Counted from the stretch's first letter, positions 16,521 through 25,721 are shown. The stretch: 64,000 nt of DNA from Bacteroidota bacterium (GCA_017860295.1 JAFNAS010000004.1:62001-126000), one strand, 5' to 3'. Notes: generated by a model not told the origin, from the sequence alone. Numbers and translations are program-made.

Positions 16521-17651
16521 TTACAGGCGTTGCGATACCTGGCGCACCATTTGGGGCTTCCAGCTGCTGAAATCGCCGGTAATGATGTGTTTTCGCGCCT
16601 CGCCCGCCAGCCACAGATAGAAGGCCAGATTATGTATCGAAGCTATCTGCATGGCCAGAAACTCCTGGCTATGGAAGAGATGGCGCAGGTATGCCCTGGA
16701 ATAGAACGAATCGACGTACGACGTGCCCTCGGGATCGATGGGAGAAAAGTCGTCTTTCCACTTCTCGTTCTTCATGTTCATGATGCCCTGACTGGTAAAC
16801 AACATTCCGTTGCGGCCATTGCGGGTGGGCATCACGCAATCGAACATATCGACTCCGCGTTCGATTCCCTCCAGAATGTTGGCGGGCGTACCCACTCCCA
16901 TCAGGTAGCGCGGACGGTCTTTGGGCAGAATCTCGTTCACCACCTCTATCATCTCGTACATTTTATCGGTCGGTTCGCCCACGGCAAGGCCTCCGATGGC
17001 ATTTCCTTCACGGTTTTGCGCCGCGATAAACTCTGCCGACTGCTTGCGCAGATCGGGATAAACACAGCCCTGAACAATAGGAAAATAGGTTTGCGAATAT
17101 CCGTACTTCGGTTCCGTTTCGTCGAAATGCGCAAGGCCGCGCGCCAGCCAGCGATGGGTAAGCTCCATCGATTGTTTGGCATAATCGTAATCGGCCGTAC
17201 CGGGGGTGCATTCGTCGAAAGCCATAATGATGTCGGCCCCGATGATACGCTGAATGTCCACCACGTTTTCGGGGGTGAAGAGGTGTTTGGAACCGTCGAT
17301 ATGCGAGCGGAAATGCGCGCCATCCTCTTTCAGCTTGCGGTTGTCGCTAAGCGAAAAGACCTGATAGCCGCCGCTATCGGTGAGGATGGGACGATCCCAC
17401 CCGTTGAACTTATGCAGTCCACCGGCCTTCTCTATAATGTTCAAGCCCGGACGCAGATAGAGATGGTAGGTGTTTCCCAGAATAATCTGTGCCTTGATAT
17501 CCTCCTTCAGTTCGCGCTGATGCACCGCTTTCACCGATCCCGCCGTGCCCACCGGCATAAAAATAGGCGTTTCAATCGTTCCGTGGTCGGTGGTTATCAC
17601 TCCCGCGCGTGCATTCGATTTCGGATCGGTATGTTGTAGTTCAAAATTCAT
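16521..17651 (-). CDS. tgt: queuine/preQ1 tRNA-guanine transglycosylase
   Basis: A 376-residue TIM-barrel enzyme exchanging the wobble guanine of GUN-anticodon tRNAs for preQ1. It starts at MNFELQHTDPKSNARAG (17651); the frame runs nine codons further into a repeat element. Motifs: MPVGTAGSVKAV, LTDSGGYQVFSL (catalytic Asp), MAFDECTP, GGLAVGEP, and DCVMPTRNGRNG. The usual zinc site CxCxxC before YSRAYLRHL is replaced by G, S and D (PEGTSYVDSFYSRAYLRHL); the downstream His of the site remains (SIHNL). This probably means a zinc-free structural variant common to the lineage rather than a dead enzyme, because all catalytic motifs are intact. The segment is visibly GC-richer than its left neighbour. 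Confidence 0.95.
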   Translation of the reverse strand: MNFELQHTDPKSNARAGVITTDHGTIETPIFMPVGTAGSVKAVHQRELKEDIKAQIILGNTYHLYLRPGLNIIEKAGGLHKFNGWDRPILTDSGGYQVFSLSDNRKLKEDGAHFRSHIDGSKHLFTPENVVDIQRIIGADIIMAFDECTPGTADYDYAKQSMELTHRWLARGLAHFDETEPKYGYSQTYFPIVQGCVYPDLRKQSAEFIAAQNREGNAIGGLAVGEPTDKMYEMIEVVNEILPKDRPRYLMGVGTPANILEGIERGVDMFDCVMPTRNGRNGMLFTSQGIMNMKNEKWKDDFSPIDPEGTSYVDSFYSRAYLRHLFHSQEFLAMQIASIHNLAFYLWLAGEARKHIITGDFSSWKPQMVRQVSQRL

Positions 17652-17654
17652 AGA

Positions 17655-17688
17655 GCCTCCCCCTTGCCCCCTCCTCAAGAGGGGGTTA
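17655..17688. repeat. dispersed GC-rich repeat, copy B
   Basis: GCCTCCCCCTTGCCCCCTCC followed by TCAAGAGGGGGTTAT, ending at the tgt start codon. It belongs to the same C-run/G-run palindromic family as copies at 13352, 19209, 24800 and 30076. Confidence 0.6.
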
Positions 17689-17730
17689 TAATCTGTTTAG
17701 TAGTTGATAAATAAAAAAGTTACTCTCTGC

Positions 17731-19071
17731 CTATAGCAGACCGGCACTCTCTCTTGTGGAGAGAGCGGGGAGAGAGGCTTCATTTTCGATGTGAAACCCT
17801 TTCAAAACCACCTCTTCGATGGTGTTGATCTTCGATTTGTCGTAGGGCGCGGAAACACGCACATAATTCTCCGTGAAACCGTGCATCCATTCGCCTTTTT
17901 TGGCCGATTCCCAAAGCACTTTCGCACTCTTCCCTATCTGACTTTCATAGAATGCTCTGGTTTTGCGTTCCGACAGCTCGTGCAACCGTTCGCTGCGCTG
18001 TTTACGTACCTGCATCGGCACGGTGTACTCTATTTCCAGCGCTTTGGTGCCGGGCCGTTCCGAATAGGTGAAGACATGCAGTTGCGAGATGGGCAGACTT
18101 TCGATAAAACGATAGGCATCCTCGAAATGGTCGTCGGTTTCGCCCCGCACGCCCACAATGACATCCACGCCGATAAAGGCATCGGGCATCACGTGCTTTA
18201 TCTCTTCTATGCGCTCGGCAAACAATTCGCGTTTGTAGCGGCGACGCATCAAACCGAGTATCTCGTTGTTGCCCGATTGCAACGGAATATGATAGTGAGG
18301 CACAAAATGGGCCGATTTGGCTGCGAAGTCGATAATTTCGTTTGTAATCAGATTTGGTTCGATACTGCTAATACGATAGCGTTCAACACCTTTGACGTTA
18401 TCGAGTGCTTTTACCAGTTCGAAGAAGGTTTCACCGGTCGATTTGCCAAAATCGCCGATATTGATGCCCGACAAAACGATCTCTTTCGCCCCTTCGGCGA
18501 CTGCCTGTTCGGCAATCTTCACCGTGTCGGCAATGGTGCCGTTGCGGCTCTTACCCCGTGCAAACGGAATGGTGCAATAACTGCAACGGTAGTCGCATCC
18601 GTCCTGTACTTTCAGGAAAAAGCGGGTGCGGTCGTCGTGCGAAACCGAAGGATGAAACGCTTTCACGTCGTCGATGGCTGTAGAGTGTACCTCTCCCCGA
18701 CCCTTTTTGTGCAAATCCTCGATAAAGTTGAGCACGTCAAACTTTTCGTTGGCGCCGAGTACCAGATCCACGCCCTCGATCCCGGCAATCTCTTCGGGTT
18801 TCAACTGGGCATAGCAGCCGGTTACCACCACAAAGGCATCGGGATGGTTGCGTACCATCTTGTGAATAGCCTGACGGCATTTTTTGTCGGCTATATCGGT
18901 CACCGAGCAGGTATTAATCACGCAGATGTCGGCCTGTTCTCCGGCGCGCACCTTGCGAAACCCCGCGTCGGACAATGTTTTGCCGATGGCGGAGGTTTCC
19001 GAGAAATTGAGGCGGCAACCCAGCGTGAGGTAAACCGCTTTTTTATCTGTAAATTGTGAAGTATCGATCAT
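17731..19071 (-). CDS. mtaB: tRNA t6A37 methylthiotransferase
   Basis: A 446-residue radical-SAM enzyme of the MiaB family, adding a methylthio group to N6-threonylcarbamoyladenosine at tRNA position 37. The N-terminal domain carries Cys in TLGCRLNFSE, INTCSVTD and VVTGCYAQ (auxiliary [4Fe-4S] cluster). The radical-SAM motif is DGCDYRCSYCTIPFARG, and a TRAM-like domain follows from about 370. The LNFSE/CSVTDIAD pattern and length favour MtaB over MiaB or RimO. The last 15 or so residues (SLPALSTRESAGLL) are encoded by a GC-rich inverted repeat (17740-17780) that also supplies the stop, so the natural end may have been altered. Its link to tsaB nearby (t6A synthesis) is suggestive. Confidence 0.9.
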   Translation of the reverse strand: MIDTSQFTDKKAVYLTLGCRLNFSETSAIGKTLSDAGFRKVRAGEQADICVINTCSVTDIADKKCRQAIHKMVRNHPDAFVVVTGCYAQLKPEEIAGIEGVDLVLGANEKFDVLNFIEDLHKKGRGEVHSTAIDDVKAFHPSVSHDDRTRFFLKVQDGCDYRCSYCTIPFARGKSRNGTIADTVKIAEQAVAEGAKEIVLSGINIGDFGKSTGETFFELVKALDNVKGVERYRISSIEPNLITNEIIDFAAKSAHFVPHYHIPLQSGNNEILGLMRRRYKRELFAERIEEIKHVMPDAFIGVDVIVGVRGETDDHFEDAYRFIESLPISQLHVFTYSERPGTKALEIEYTVPMQVRKQRSERLHELSERKTRAFYESQIGKSAKVLWESAKKGEWMHGFTENYVRVSAPYDKSKINTIEEVVLKGFHIENEASLPALSTRESAGLL

Positions 19072-19208
19072 AAATTAATTTGAATTGAAAATCAGCGTAA
19101 GCTAAAATTTGAGAATATGCCGATGTGTCAATGAATCGGCTTGTTGCTTTATTCTTTTTAATGCAATGATTTACGGCAAGATGCACTAATTGTTTGAATG
19201 GTTTATCA

Positions 19209-19285
19209 AACCCCTCCCCCGTTCCGGGTACTCCCCTTCATCTGAAGGGGAGACCAAACAACGGTCAGCGTAAGCTAATCTGCAA
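19209..19285. repeat. dispersed GC-rich repeat, copy C
   Basis: Part of the gene-free interval 19072-19437. ACCCCTCCCCCGTTCCGGGT, then CTCCCCTTCATCTGAAGGGGAG, a good hairpin, then GGTCAGCGTAAGCTAATCTGC. A partial AATCAGCGTAAGCTAA copy is at about 19091-19106. No gene is seen in the interval. Confidence 0.7.
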
Positions 19286-19332
19286 TTGCAATTGTTCTTC
19301 AATAATTGAAATCAAATCTCGCATACAACGGT

Positions 19333-19374
19333 GTCTCCTTTTGTTAAAGGGGACGAGCGAAGCGGAGGGGTTAG
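19333..19374. repeat. dispersed GC-rich repeat, copy D
   Basis: GTCTCCTTTTGTTAAAGGGGAC followed by GAGCGAAGCGGAGGGGTTAG, another member of the family, between copy C and the acyl-CoA synthetase gene. Confidence 0.6.
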
Positions 19375-19437
19375 AATATCATTTTATGTTATTTCCTAAT
19401 AATCTGTATTGCTCTTTATTCTTTGTTCTATATTCTC

Positions 19438-21330
19438 TTAAAATACTTGCTGCAAATTCCTTTCGTTCAGCATATTCTTGCCTTCGGTTGTGTAGAGGAA
19501 ATCGATTGTTTCGGCGTAGACCTCTTCCACTTTTCCGCGTACTACCTTCATGGTGCTGTTCACCATGTGGTTTTGTTCGGTAAACGGTTCGGGCAATACG
19601 GCAAAGGTAGTGGGTAGCCATCGCTCGGGAAACATTCCGGCGTGTACGCCTCCGGCTCTGAACTTGTTTATTTCGTTCACCAACAGTTGCACCGCCTCTT
19701 TGCGGCCTTCGGGTGAGTCGGGAGCATGTTTGATATGGCGTTTCAGCGCCTCTGTGTTAGGCACGAGTAACGCCGTTGTGTAAGCATCCTGGTTGTTGTG
19801 CAGCACTACCTGATCGATATGGTGTGTCATCGAGACCAAAGCCTCTTCGATGCCCTCCGGACTGTATTTTTCGCCGTCGCTACCGATCAGCAGGCTCTTG
19901 AAACGGCCCAAAACATAGAGATAACCGTCTTTGCCCACGTAACCCATGTCGCCGGTGTAGAGCCAACCCTCTTTTACCGTGTCGGCTGTCGACAGAGGAT
20001 TCTTCCAGTAGCCTGCCATCACGTTTTCGCCACGAATAACGATCTCGCCCTTCTCTCCGGCAGGCAACTCTTTGCCGTCGTTGTCCAGAATTTTGATGTC
20101 GAGCGGTTGTACCAACACTCCCGAGGATCCGAATTTATGGTTTACCGGTCCGTTGGACGAGATAATCGGTGTGGCTTCCGATAATCCGTAGCCCTGAAAC
20201 ATCGGGATGCCGATAGCATAGTAGAATTGCTGTAAGTCTTTGTCGAGCAACGCACCGCCACCAATAAAAAACTGCAAATTGCCGCCGAAACTCTCGCGCA
20301 GTTTCGAAAAGAGGATGTTATCAAACAACGTAACCAACGGTTTAAGCAGACATCTCCATCCGGCTCCTTTGTTCCAGCCATCCTGATTGTAGATGTAGGC
20401 CACTTTGAGTGCCAGGTGAAACAGTCGGTTGAGCGATTTACCCTGCGCACGCACTCCGTTCTCTATATTCTTGCGGAAATTCTTGGCCAGTGCCGGCACA
20501 CTCAGAATCATGTGTGGTTTGATCTCCCTGATATTTACCGGAATATTCCGTAAAGTCTCCAGTGGCGATTTACCCACCTGTACCGTTGCCACTCCGGCGC
20601 CACATTTCATGAAAATATAGAATCCGGCCACGTGTGCAAAACAATGATCGAGAGGTAGAATGACCAGCGTGCGCCATGTTTCGGGAATATCGAGCAAGGT
20701 TAACGCCTGTTCGATATTGGCTGTGTAATTACGGTGAGTCAGCATTACCCCTTTGGGTTCGGCAGTTGTACCGGAGGTATAGGTAATGGTTGCCAAATCC
20801 TCATTTTTCAACGATTTGGCTATTGCAAGGAATTCATCTGCCGAATGATCTTTCAGGTATCGATCGCCAGCCTGAAGCACTTCTTCGATAAATACCTCTT
20901 TGTCGGCATACACTTCTTGTTCATCAAATACAATCACCTTTTGCACGGCGGGTAACTGATCGATGATGGCCCGAATCTTAGGCAACTGATTGCCCGAAAC
21001 CATAATGCATTTTACATCGGCATGTTGCAGACGAAATAACAGATCGTTGCTCTCTTCCAGTTTGATGGAGAGCGGCACATTGATGGCTCCGGCGTAAAAC
21101 ATCGCCAGTTCGCCCATAATCCACCAGTTACGACCTTCGGACAACAATGCCATCGTGTCGCCTTTGCGCACTCCGATGGCTTGTAAACCCGCTCCCAGAC
21201 GATAAACCTGCTCGCGGGTCTGTTTGTATGTGGTTTCCTGAAATTTATCGGTGATTTTTTCAAATAAAAAAGGGCGTTCGGCATAACGATCGACCGCCTC
21301 TTCGAAAAGATTGATTAGCGTTTTCTCCAT
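19438..21330 (-). CDS. long-chain fatty-acid--CoA ligase-type AMP-forming enzyme
   Basis: A 630-residue adenylate-forming enzyme that probably activates long-chain fatty acids to acyl-CoA at the inner membrane. Motifs: the P-loop TYTSGTTAEPKGVMLTHRNY (about 170-190), GYGLSEATPIIS (A5), YTGDMGYVGKDGYLYVLGR (A7-A8) and a C-terminal SDGEKYSPEGIEEAL. It resembles the long FadD/ACSBG-like form usual in Bacteroidetes. The physiological acyl chain cannot be told. The gene stands alone between a repeat-rich interval and a patatin gene on the same strand 23 bases upstream, so a lipid-related pair (lipase then acyl activation) is likely. Confidence 0.92.
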   Translation of the reverse strand: MEKTLINLFEEAVDRYAERPFLFEKITDKFQETTYKQTREQVYRLGAGLQAIGVRKGDTMALLSEGRNWWIMGELAMFYAGAINVPLSIKLEESNDLLFRLQHADVKCIMVSGNQLPKIRAIIDQLPAVQKVIVFDEQEVYADKEVFIEEVLQAGDRYLKDHSADEFLAIAKSLKNEDLATITYTSGTTAEPKGVMLTHRNYTANIEQALTLLDIPETWRTLVILPLDHCFAHVAGFYIFMKCGAGVATVQVGKSPLETLRNIPVNIREIKPHMILSVPALAKNFRKNIENGVRAQGKSLNRLFHLALKVAYIYNQDGWNKGAGWRCLLKPLVTLFDNILFSKLRESFGGNLQFFIGGGALLDKDLQQFYYAIGIPMFQGYGLSEATPIISSNGPVNHKFGSSGVLVQPLDIKILDNDGKELPAGEKGEIVIRGENVMAGYWKNPLSTADTVKEGWLYTGDMGYVGKDGYLYVLGRFKSLLIGSDGEKYSPEGIEEALVSMTHHIDQVVLHNNQDAYTTALLVPNTEALKRHIKHAPDSPEGRKEAVQLLVNEINKFRAGGVHAGMFPERWLPTTFAVLPEPFTEQNHMVNSTMKVVRGKVEEVYAETIDFLYTTEGKNMLNERNLQQVF

Positions 21331-21353
21331 GTATGATGTTGATTCGAATAGTT

Positions 21354-22253
21354 TTAATTTTGCGGTTGCGCACTAACTGGGATTTCAGCAGGCGCTTGTT
21401 CTCTTCTATCGGCATATTTCAAAATCTCGGGATGCTCTTCGATATATTTTTTCACAGTAATATATCCGTTCATGTAAATGTCCTTATATCGGCCAAAACT
21501 GAAAGAGCTGATTTTCTTGTTGTGTGGAATGCTAATTAAGAAGTCACACATATTGGCTCCCTGTTTTGCATTATTGGCAAGTACTACTTTTACAGTCTTG
21601 TTCAATACGCTTATCGGACCGGTAAGTCTCATGCCCTGATCGTATGTATCCACATTGACACCAATTACCACATCACAAAGCGGACGAATGGGCTGTGCCG
21701 GAATGTTATTCAATGCACCTCCATCGACATAATTAATTGAATCGATTGTCACTGCGTCGAACACACCCGGAATAGATGCCGAAGCAACCACATATTCGCT
21801 CATGCGCTTTCCATGTCCGAAATAGGCCGCTTTACCATTGGTCAGATCGGTTGCACAACAAAAAAACCGTTTGGGCAGACTGTCGAAATCATCGCTCGGA
21901 ATATATTTTTTCAATACCGTTCGCAACGCATTATGTGTCGACAGGCCTGTTGCCGCGCTATGAGGCATCACCTTGATAAGTTTACTCTTTTTATACATCT
22001 TCTCTTGCTGGGTCATTACCAGAATCTGTTGAGGAGTATATCCCGCCGCATAAAACGATCCAACAACAGCTCCCATACTGGTTCCCGAAACAAATTGTGG
22101 ATGTAATCCATACTCTTCGAGGGCTTGTAACGCACCGATATGAGCAAAACCAAGCGCTCCTCCTCCACTCAGTGTTACTCCCAGACGCAGTTGTTGTGCA
22201 AACGAAGCAACAACAAAGCTCGACAATAAAATTAAAAGATAAAATTTCTTCAT
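21354..22253 (-). CDS. patatin-like phospholipase, exported
   Basis: A 299-residue protein with signal peptide (KKFYLLILLSSFVVASFAQQ). The patatin domain has oxyanion loop GGGALGFAHIG, nucleophile GTSMG with the catalytic Ser, and the Asp of YVDGGALNNIPAQP, completing the Ser-Asp dyad. It hydrolyses acyl esters, presumably phospholipids, in the periplasm or outer membrane. The C-terminus after the domain is short and carries no surface-sorting signal I can recognise. It precedes the acyl-CoA synthetase gene by 23 bases in the same direction. Confidence 0.9.
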   Translation of the reverse strand: MKKFYLLILLSSFVVASFAQQLRLGVTLSGGGALGFAHIGALQALEEYGLHPQFVSGTSMGAVVGSFYAAGYTPQQILVMTQQEKMYKKSKLIKVMPHSAATGLSTHNALRTVLKKYIPSDDFDSLPKRFFCCATDLTNGKAAYFGHGKRMSEYVVASASIPGVFDAVTIDSINYVDGGALNNIPAQPIRPLCDVVIGVNVDTYDQGMRLTGPISVLNKTVKVVLANNAKQGANMCDFLISIPHNKKISSFSFGRYKDIYMNGYITVKKYIEEHPEILKYADRREQAPAEIPVSAQPQN

Positions 22254-22308
22254 CTTCAGATGTTTAATGTGTAGTGTGAATAGTAAGACAACGTGTGTTT
22301 CGTGATTT

Positions 22309-24741
22309 TTAGAGTCGGTTCAAATAACCGAGCACATATTTCAATTCGCCGTACGATAATGCCCCCTGAAGCGCTTCGAAGGCAGCGGTAAGGCCTGTCG
22401 TTTCGGCCGATTTGAAATAGGTGAGCGCTTTCTGCAATTTATCATCCGGCAATAACACCGAAATATCGATCTTTTCTTCTTTTACAAACCGGGCCAGATG
22501 ACCCTCTATGGTGGTAAGCGTGAGGCCGCGCTCTTTTGCGATAGCTTCGGCGTTTAATCCGTTGGAAAATAGATTGTAAGTTATATCAAAGGTGTTTGTT
22601 TTCGCCTCTGTTTCTTTCTCTTCGCTCTCAACGGTAATGGAGAGTCCTTTTTCCTGCATATATTCGGTAATAATCGCAATCAATTCGTCGCCATACTCCC
22701 GAATACGTTTTGCTCCCAGACCTTTGATATCTTTGAGTTGTTTCTTAGTTGTCGGAAGCTTCGCTATCAGTTCATCAAGCGATTTCTGCCGCAATACATC
22801 ATAAGGCTGCACGTTTTGTTGATCGGCAGTAGCATTGCGCCAAGCCCGCAACTTCAATAACAGATCGGGATGAGCCGACGATTTCAACGAGGCCGATTGA
22901 GGCCTTTCTGTTTCGGCTTTATCACCCTTCAGTATTGCTTTGGCTCGTGCCGAAAGATATTCGCTCAAGCGAAAACCATCGGCACAACTCTTCAGCGCCA
23001 GCTTTTTGCCAACAATTTGCTCTTTCAACTTATCCAACGTATCGGAAATGTTCTTTCGAATCGCTTTGTTGTCGGTCTCAAATTCCAACGCATCTACGTC
23101 GGCCATGCAACGGTCTATTTTGTCACCGAAAAAGGAGGTCGCCTTTCTGATTCGCTCCTGCAACAGGGGATTATTCTCCACATCTCCGTTCTGAGCAATC
23201 AATTCGTTGATCTGAGAATGAAATTTAATACCAATTTCAACAATATCCTGATTTATAAACTCTTTTATGGCACGAACAGACTTATGAATATTTCCACTAA
23301 TCACCTGTTCGCTCTCCCGTAAACGATATATGAGGTTGATAATCTCTTTTTGCAAAGGTGTGAAGTCGAACAGGTCGATCAACAACTCCTGCATGTAATA
23401 TTGTTGTGCCGTACGCAACGATTCCTGCGACGGTGCGTGCTCTTTTTGCAGACGTGAGAACTGTTCAATCTCCGCATTGTTAATCAAATTATGCTGATGT
23501 ATCGGCGTACTCAACACCAACCCATCCAGCGAACGGCAACGACTCAGAGCAACATACACCTGTCCGTGAGCAAACGCAGCCCGTGCATCGATCACCACCT
23601 TGTCGAAGGTAAGCCCCTGACTTTTGTGAATGGTAATGGCCCAGGCCAACTTGAGCGGGTATTGCTCAAAAGTGCCGATCACCGTTTCAGCGATCTCTTG
23701 CGTCGTGTCATCGATGGTATACTGCATGTTGTTCCACTCCATCGGATGCACGGCAATGATGCGCTCCTCGCCCTCGCTCTGCACGTAAATGGTATCGTCG
23801 TCGATAGAGGTGATTACCCCTATTTTTCCATTGAAATAGGCTTTTTCCGGCGACGAGTCGTTTTTGAGGAACATCACACGGGCTCCCGGTTTCAGCTCCA
23901 GCTCGAAATCGGTAGGATACGAACTTTCAGGAAAGTCGCCGGTGACCTTTGCCTTGAAGAACCTGGAGGCATTCTTCAACTCTTTCAGGCGTTGATCGTT
24001 GATGCGTTGCGCCTGATGGTTGTGCGTGGTGAGCATGATATAATCGTCGGCCTGAAAGCCCGGAATCGTCCGCTGACGCAACAAGTCCATCATTGCCGGC
24101 GTGAGCTGATTATCGCGTACTGCATTGAGTAGTCCGATAAACTTTGCCTCGCTTTGCCGGTAGATATGTTGCAGTTCTACAGTCACAAAACGAGTCTTAC
24201 CTAAAGCCCTGCTTCCGTAGAAAAAATTGGTATCGTAGTAACGCGTCAGCACTTCCGAATCGGCATCGGTCACCACCGGAGGCAACTGTTGCAGGTCGCC
24301 GATCATCAAAAGCTGAACACCGCCGAAAGGCTTGTTCCTGTTTTTATAGCGACGCAATACTTCGTCGATGGCATCGAGAATATCGGCCCGCACCATACTG
24401 ATCTCGTCAATTACCAGCAAGTCGAGACTACGCAAAATGTCTATCTTGATGCGTGAGAAGCGGTATTGACGCTCATTTTCATTCTCTACCCTCGCCTCCT
24501 TCGGAATAAACGGCGTAAAAGGCAACGAAAAAAAGGAGTGAATGGTAACTCCTTCGGCATTGATGGCGGCGACACCCGTCGGGGCGACCACAATCATGCG
24601 TTTCGGCGAAATCTCCCGCAAACGTTTCAAAAAAGTGGTCTTGCCCGTTCCTGCCTTCCCGGTCAGAAACAGGTGTTGATCGGTGCATTGAATATACTGC
24701 AATGCCAGATCGGCCTGTTCATTGTTTTGAAACGTAGTCAA
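22309..24741 (-). CDS. PIF1-like helicase with HRDC and C-terminal helix-turn-helix domains
   Basis: About 810 residues. N-terminal superfamily 1 helicase of the PIF1/RecD-like type: Walker A LTGKAGTGKTTFLKRL, Walker B LLVIDEISMV, motif III IGDLQQLPPV, and motif VI region AITIHKSQGLTFDKVV followed by VYVALSRCRSLDGL. The C-terminal part has an HRDC domain (YDVLRQKSLDELIAKLP to about YGDELIAII) and a final HTH_40-type domain (LFSNGLNAEAIAKERGLTLT). It probably unwinds DNA during repair or recombination. No ATG fits the N-terminus; a TTG at 24741 (LTTFQNNEQADLA) is chosen because the frame further up to a TTG at 24852 crosses a dispersed repeat. The start is uncertain. Confidence 0.9.
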   Translation of the reverse strand: MTTFQNNEQADLALQYIQCTDQHLFLTGKAGTGKTTFLKRLREISPKRMIVVAPTGVAAINAEGVTIHSFFSLPFTPFIPKEARVENENERQYRFSRIKIDILRSLDLLVIDEISMVRADILDAIDEVLRRYKNRNKPFGGVQLLMIGDLQQLPPVVTDADSEVLTRYYDTNFFYGSRALGKTRFVTVELQHIYRQSEAKFIGLLNAVRDNQLTPAMMDLLRQRTIPGFQADDYIMLTTHNHQAQRINDQRLKELKNASRFFKAKVTGDFPESSYPTDFELELKPGARVMFLKNDSSPEKAYFNGKIGVITSIDDDTIYVQSEGEERIIAVHPMEWNNMQYTIDDTTQEIAETVIGTFEQYPLKLAWAITIHKSQGLTFDKVVIDARAAFAHGQVYVALSRCRSLDGLVLSTPIHQHNLINNAEIEQFSRLQKEHAPSQESLRTAQQYYMQELLIDLFDFTPLQKEIINLIYRLRESEQVISGNIHKSVRAIKEFINQDIVEIGIKFHSQINELIAQNGDVENNPLLQERIRKATSFFGDKIDRCMADVDALEFETDNKAIRKNISDTLDKLKEQIVGKKLALKSCADGFRLSEYLSARAKAILKGDKAETERPQSASLKSSAHPDLLLKLRAWRNATADQQNVQPYDVLRQKSLDELIAKLPTTKKQLKDIKGLGAKRIREYGDELIAIITEYMQEKGLSITVESEEKETEAKTNTFDITYNLFSNGLNAEAIAKERGLTLTTIEGHLARFVKEEKIDISVLLPDDKLQKALTYFKSAETTGLTAAFEALQGALSYGELKYVLGYLNRL

Positions 24742-24799
24742 ATTTCGTGTAATTTTAAGTGGCAAAGAAAATGATAAAATGTAATCTCGTATTTCAGGA

Positions 24800-24840
24800 T
24801 CTGACCTCTCCCTATATCCCTCTCCCCAGGAGAGGGACTT
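24800..24840. repeat. dispersed GC-rich repeat, copy E
   Basis: CTGACCTCTCCCTATATCCC followed by TCTCCCCAGGAGAGGGACTTTG, with the hairpin CCTCTCC/GGAGAGG. It lies at the 5' end of the helicase gene and argues against the longest possible start of that gene. Confidence 0.5.
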
Positions 24841-24914
24841 TGCTGAGCACAATATTCAAAATATCAACACATTGATTGTGTCGCTAACCTAAAATTTTAG
24901 GCTACACACCAATT

Positions 24915-25628
24915 TCATGATTTTTTCTTTGTTCCTTGTTCCACATTCAGCACCTTATTCTTGGGTACTGTTGCCACAAATTCCTTGAGATAGAATGGTT
25001 CAAAGTAAGCCACATCCACAAATTCGCCCGCAGCAAAAGCCTTTTCGGCTAATGGAATCATGTTAGCGGCCTTGGGGTGAATATCGTCTATAAATTGGGC
25101 ATTGGTGTGCGTGATGCTGCTCCGGCATTTGTCGGCTCCGTTTCCAAAGAAAAATACTTTATGACAGGCCAAAATATCGAGATAAGAATTTTCATCCACA
25201 ATATCGGCTGCAACTTCGCGAAACAGCTTGAGATCCTTGTCGTAGAAAGCAGAGAAAACCTCCATGCGACGGGCATCGATCATCGGACAAAAAAGTGTAT
25301 TTTCTTCGGCTTGTGTTTCGGTTGCAACCGTCGAAGCAAGCAACTGAAGCGTATTAACGGCAATGAGAGGGACATTCCAGCCGTAGCAAAGTCCTTTGGC
25401 TGTAGAAACGCCGATACGCAGCCCCGTGTAAGAGCCCGGGCCACAACTCACGGCAACCGCATCTGGACGCGCCTTGGTTTCCTGAAGTATTTCCTGCACA
25501 AAAACACTCAGCAAAGAGGCATGTGACGGGCCGGTAAGAGAAATTCGTTCCGAAACAACCTTTCCGTTCTCCGATAAAACCACAGAACAAACGGTAGTGG
25601 ATGTCTCGATATGAAGTATTGAAGGCAT
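24915..25628 (-). CDS. tsaB: tRNA threonylcarbamoyladenosine biosynthesis protein
   Basis: A 237-residue ASKHA-fold protein, partner of TsaD and TsaE in transferring the threonylcarbamoyl group to A37 of ANN-decoding tRNAs. The ATG at 25628 gives MPSILHIETSTTVCSVVLSE, the family opening. Other features are LTGPSHASLLSVFVQEIL, VAVSCGPGSYTGLRIGVSTAKGL and a central CPMIDARRMEVFSAFYD. TsaD and TsaE are not in the window; MtaB, which modifies the t6A product further, is encoded 6 kb to the left. It is divergent from yicC. Confidence 0.93.
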   Translation of the reverse strand: MPSILHIETSTTVCSVVLSENGKVVSERISLTGPSHASLLSVFVQEILQETKARPDAVAVSCGPGSYTGLRIGVSTAKGLCYGWNVPLIAVNTLQLLASTVATETQAEENTLFCPMIDARRMEVFSAFYDKDLKLFREVAADIVDENSYLDILACHKVFFFGNGADKCRSSITHTNAQFIDDIHPKAANMIPLAEKAFAAGEFVDVAYFEPFYLKEFVATVPKNKVLNVEQGTKKKS

Positions 25629-25683
25629 AATTAAGTATTTAGACACAAATAACGCCATAATACTACAGCGCTAAATAGTGGCA

Positions 25684-25691
25684 CAAAAGTA
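25684..25691 (-). promoter_or_regulatory. putative tsaB -7 element
   Basis: TACTTTTG on the minus strand matches TAnnTTTG exactly, 56 bases before the tsaB ATG; no TTTG at the right distance. Confidence 0.45.
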
Positions 25692-25713
25692 CTATTTTTA
25701 ACCCAAAAAAGCG

Positions 25714-25721
25714 TACATTTG
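25714..25721 (+). promoter_or_regulatory. putative yicC -7 element
   Basis: TACATTTG on the plus strand, 25 bases before the yicC ATG; the -33 region is only T-rich. With the tsaB element this forms a compact divergent promoter pair. Confidence 0.5.

Noticed and set aside
16479-17639. 386-codon open frame on the plus strand opposite tgt
   Set aside because: Antisense shadow of a GC-rich conserved gene; no family resemblance.
17791-19059. 422-codon open frame on the plus strand opposite mtaB
   Set aside because: Antisense shadow; mtaB on the minus strand has all radical-SAM motifs.
24742-24852. N-terminal extension of the helicase to a TTG at 24852
   Set aside because: The extension translates the dispersed repeat and lies outside the helicase domain.
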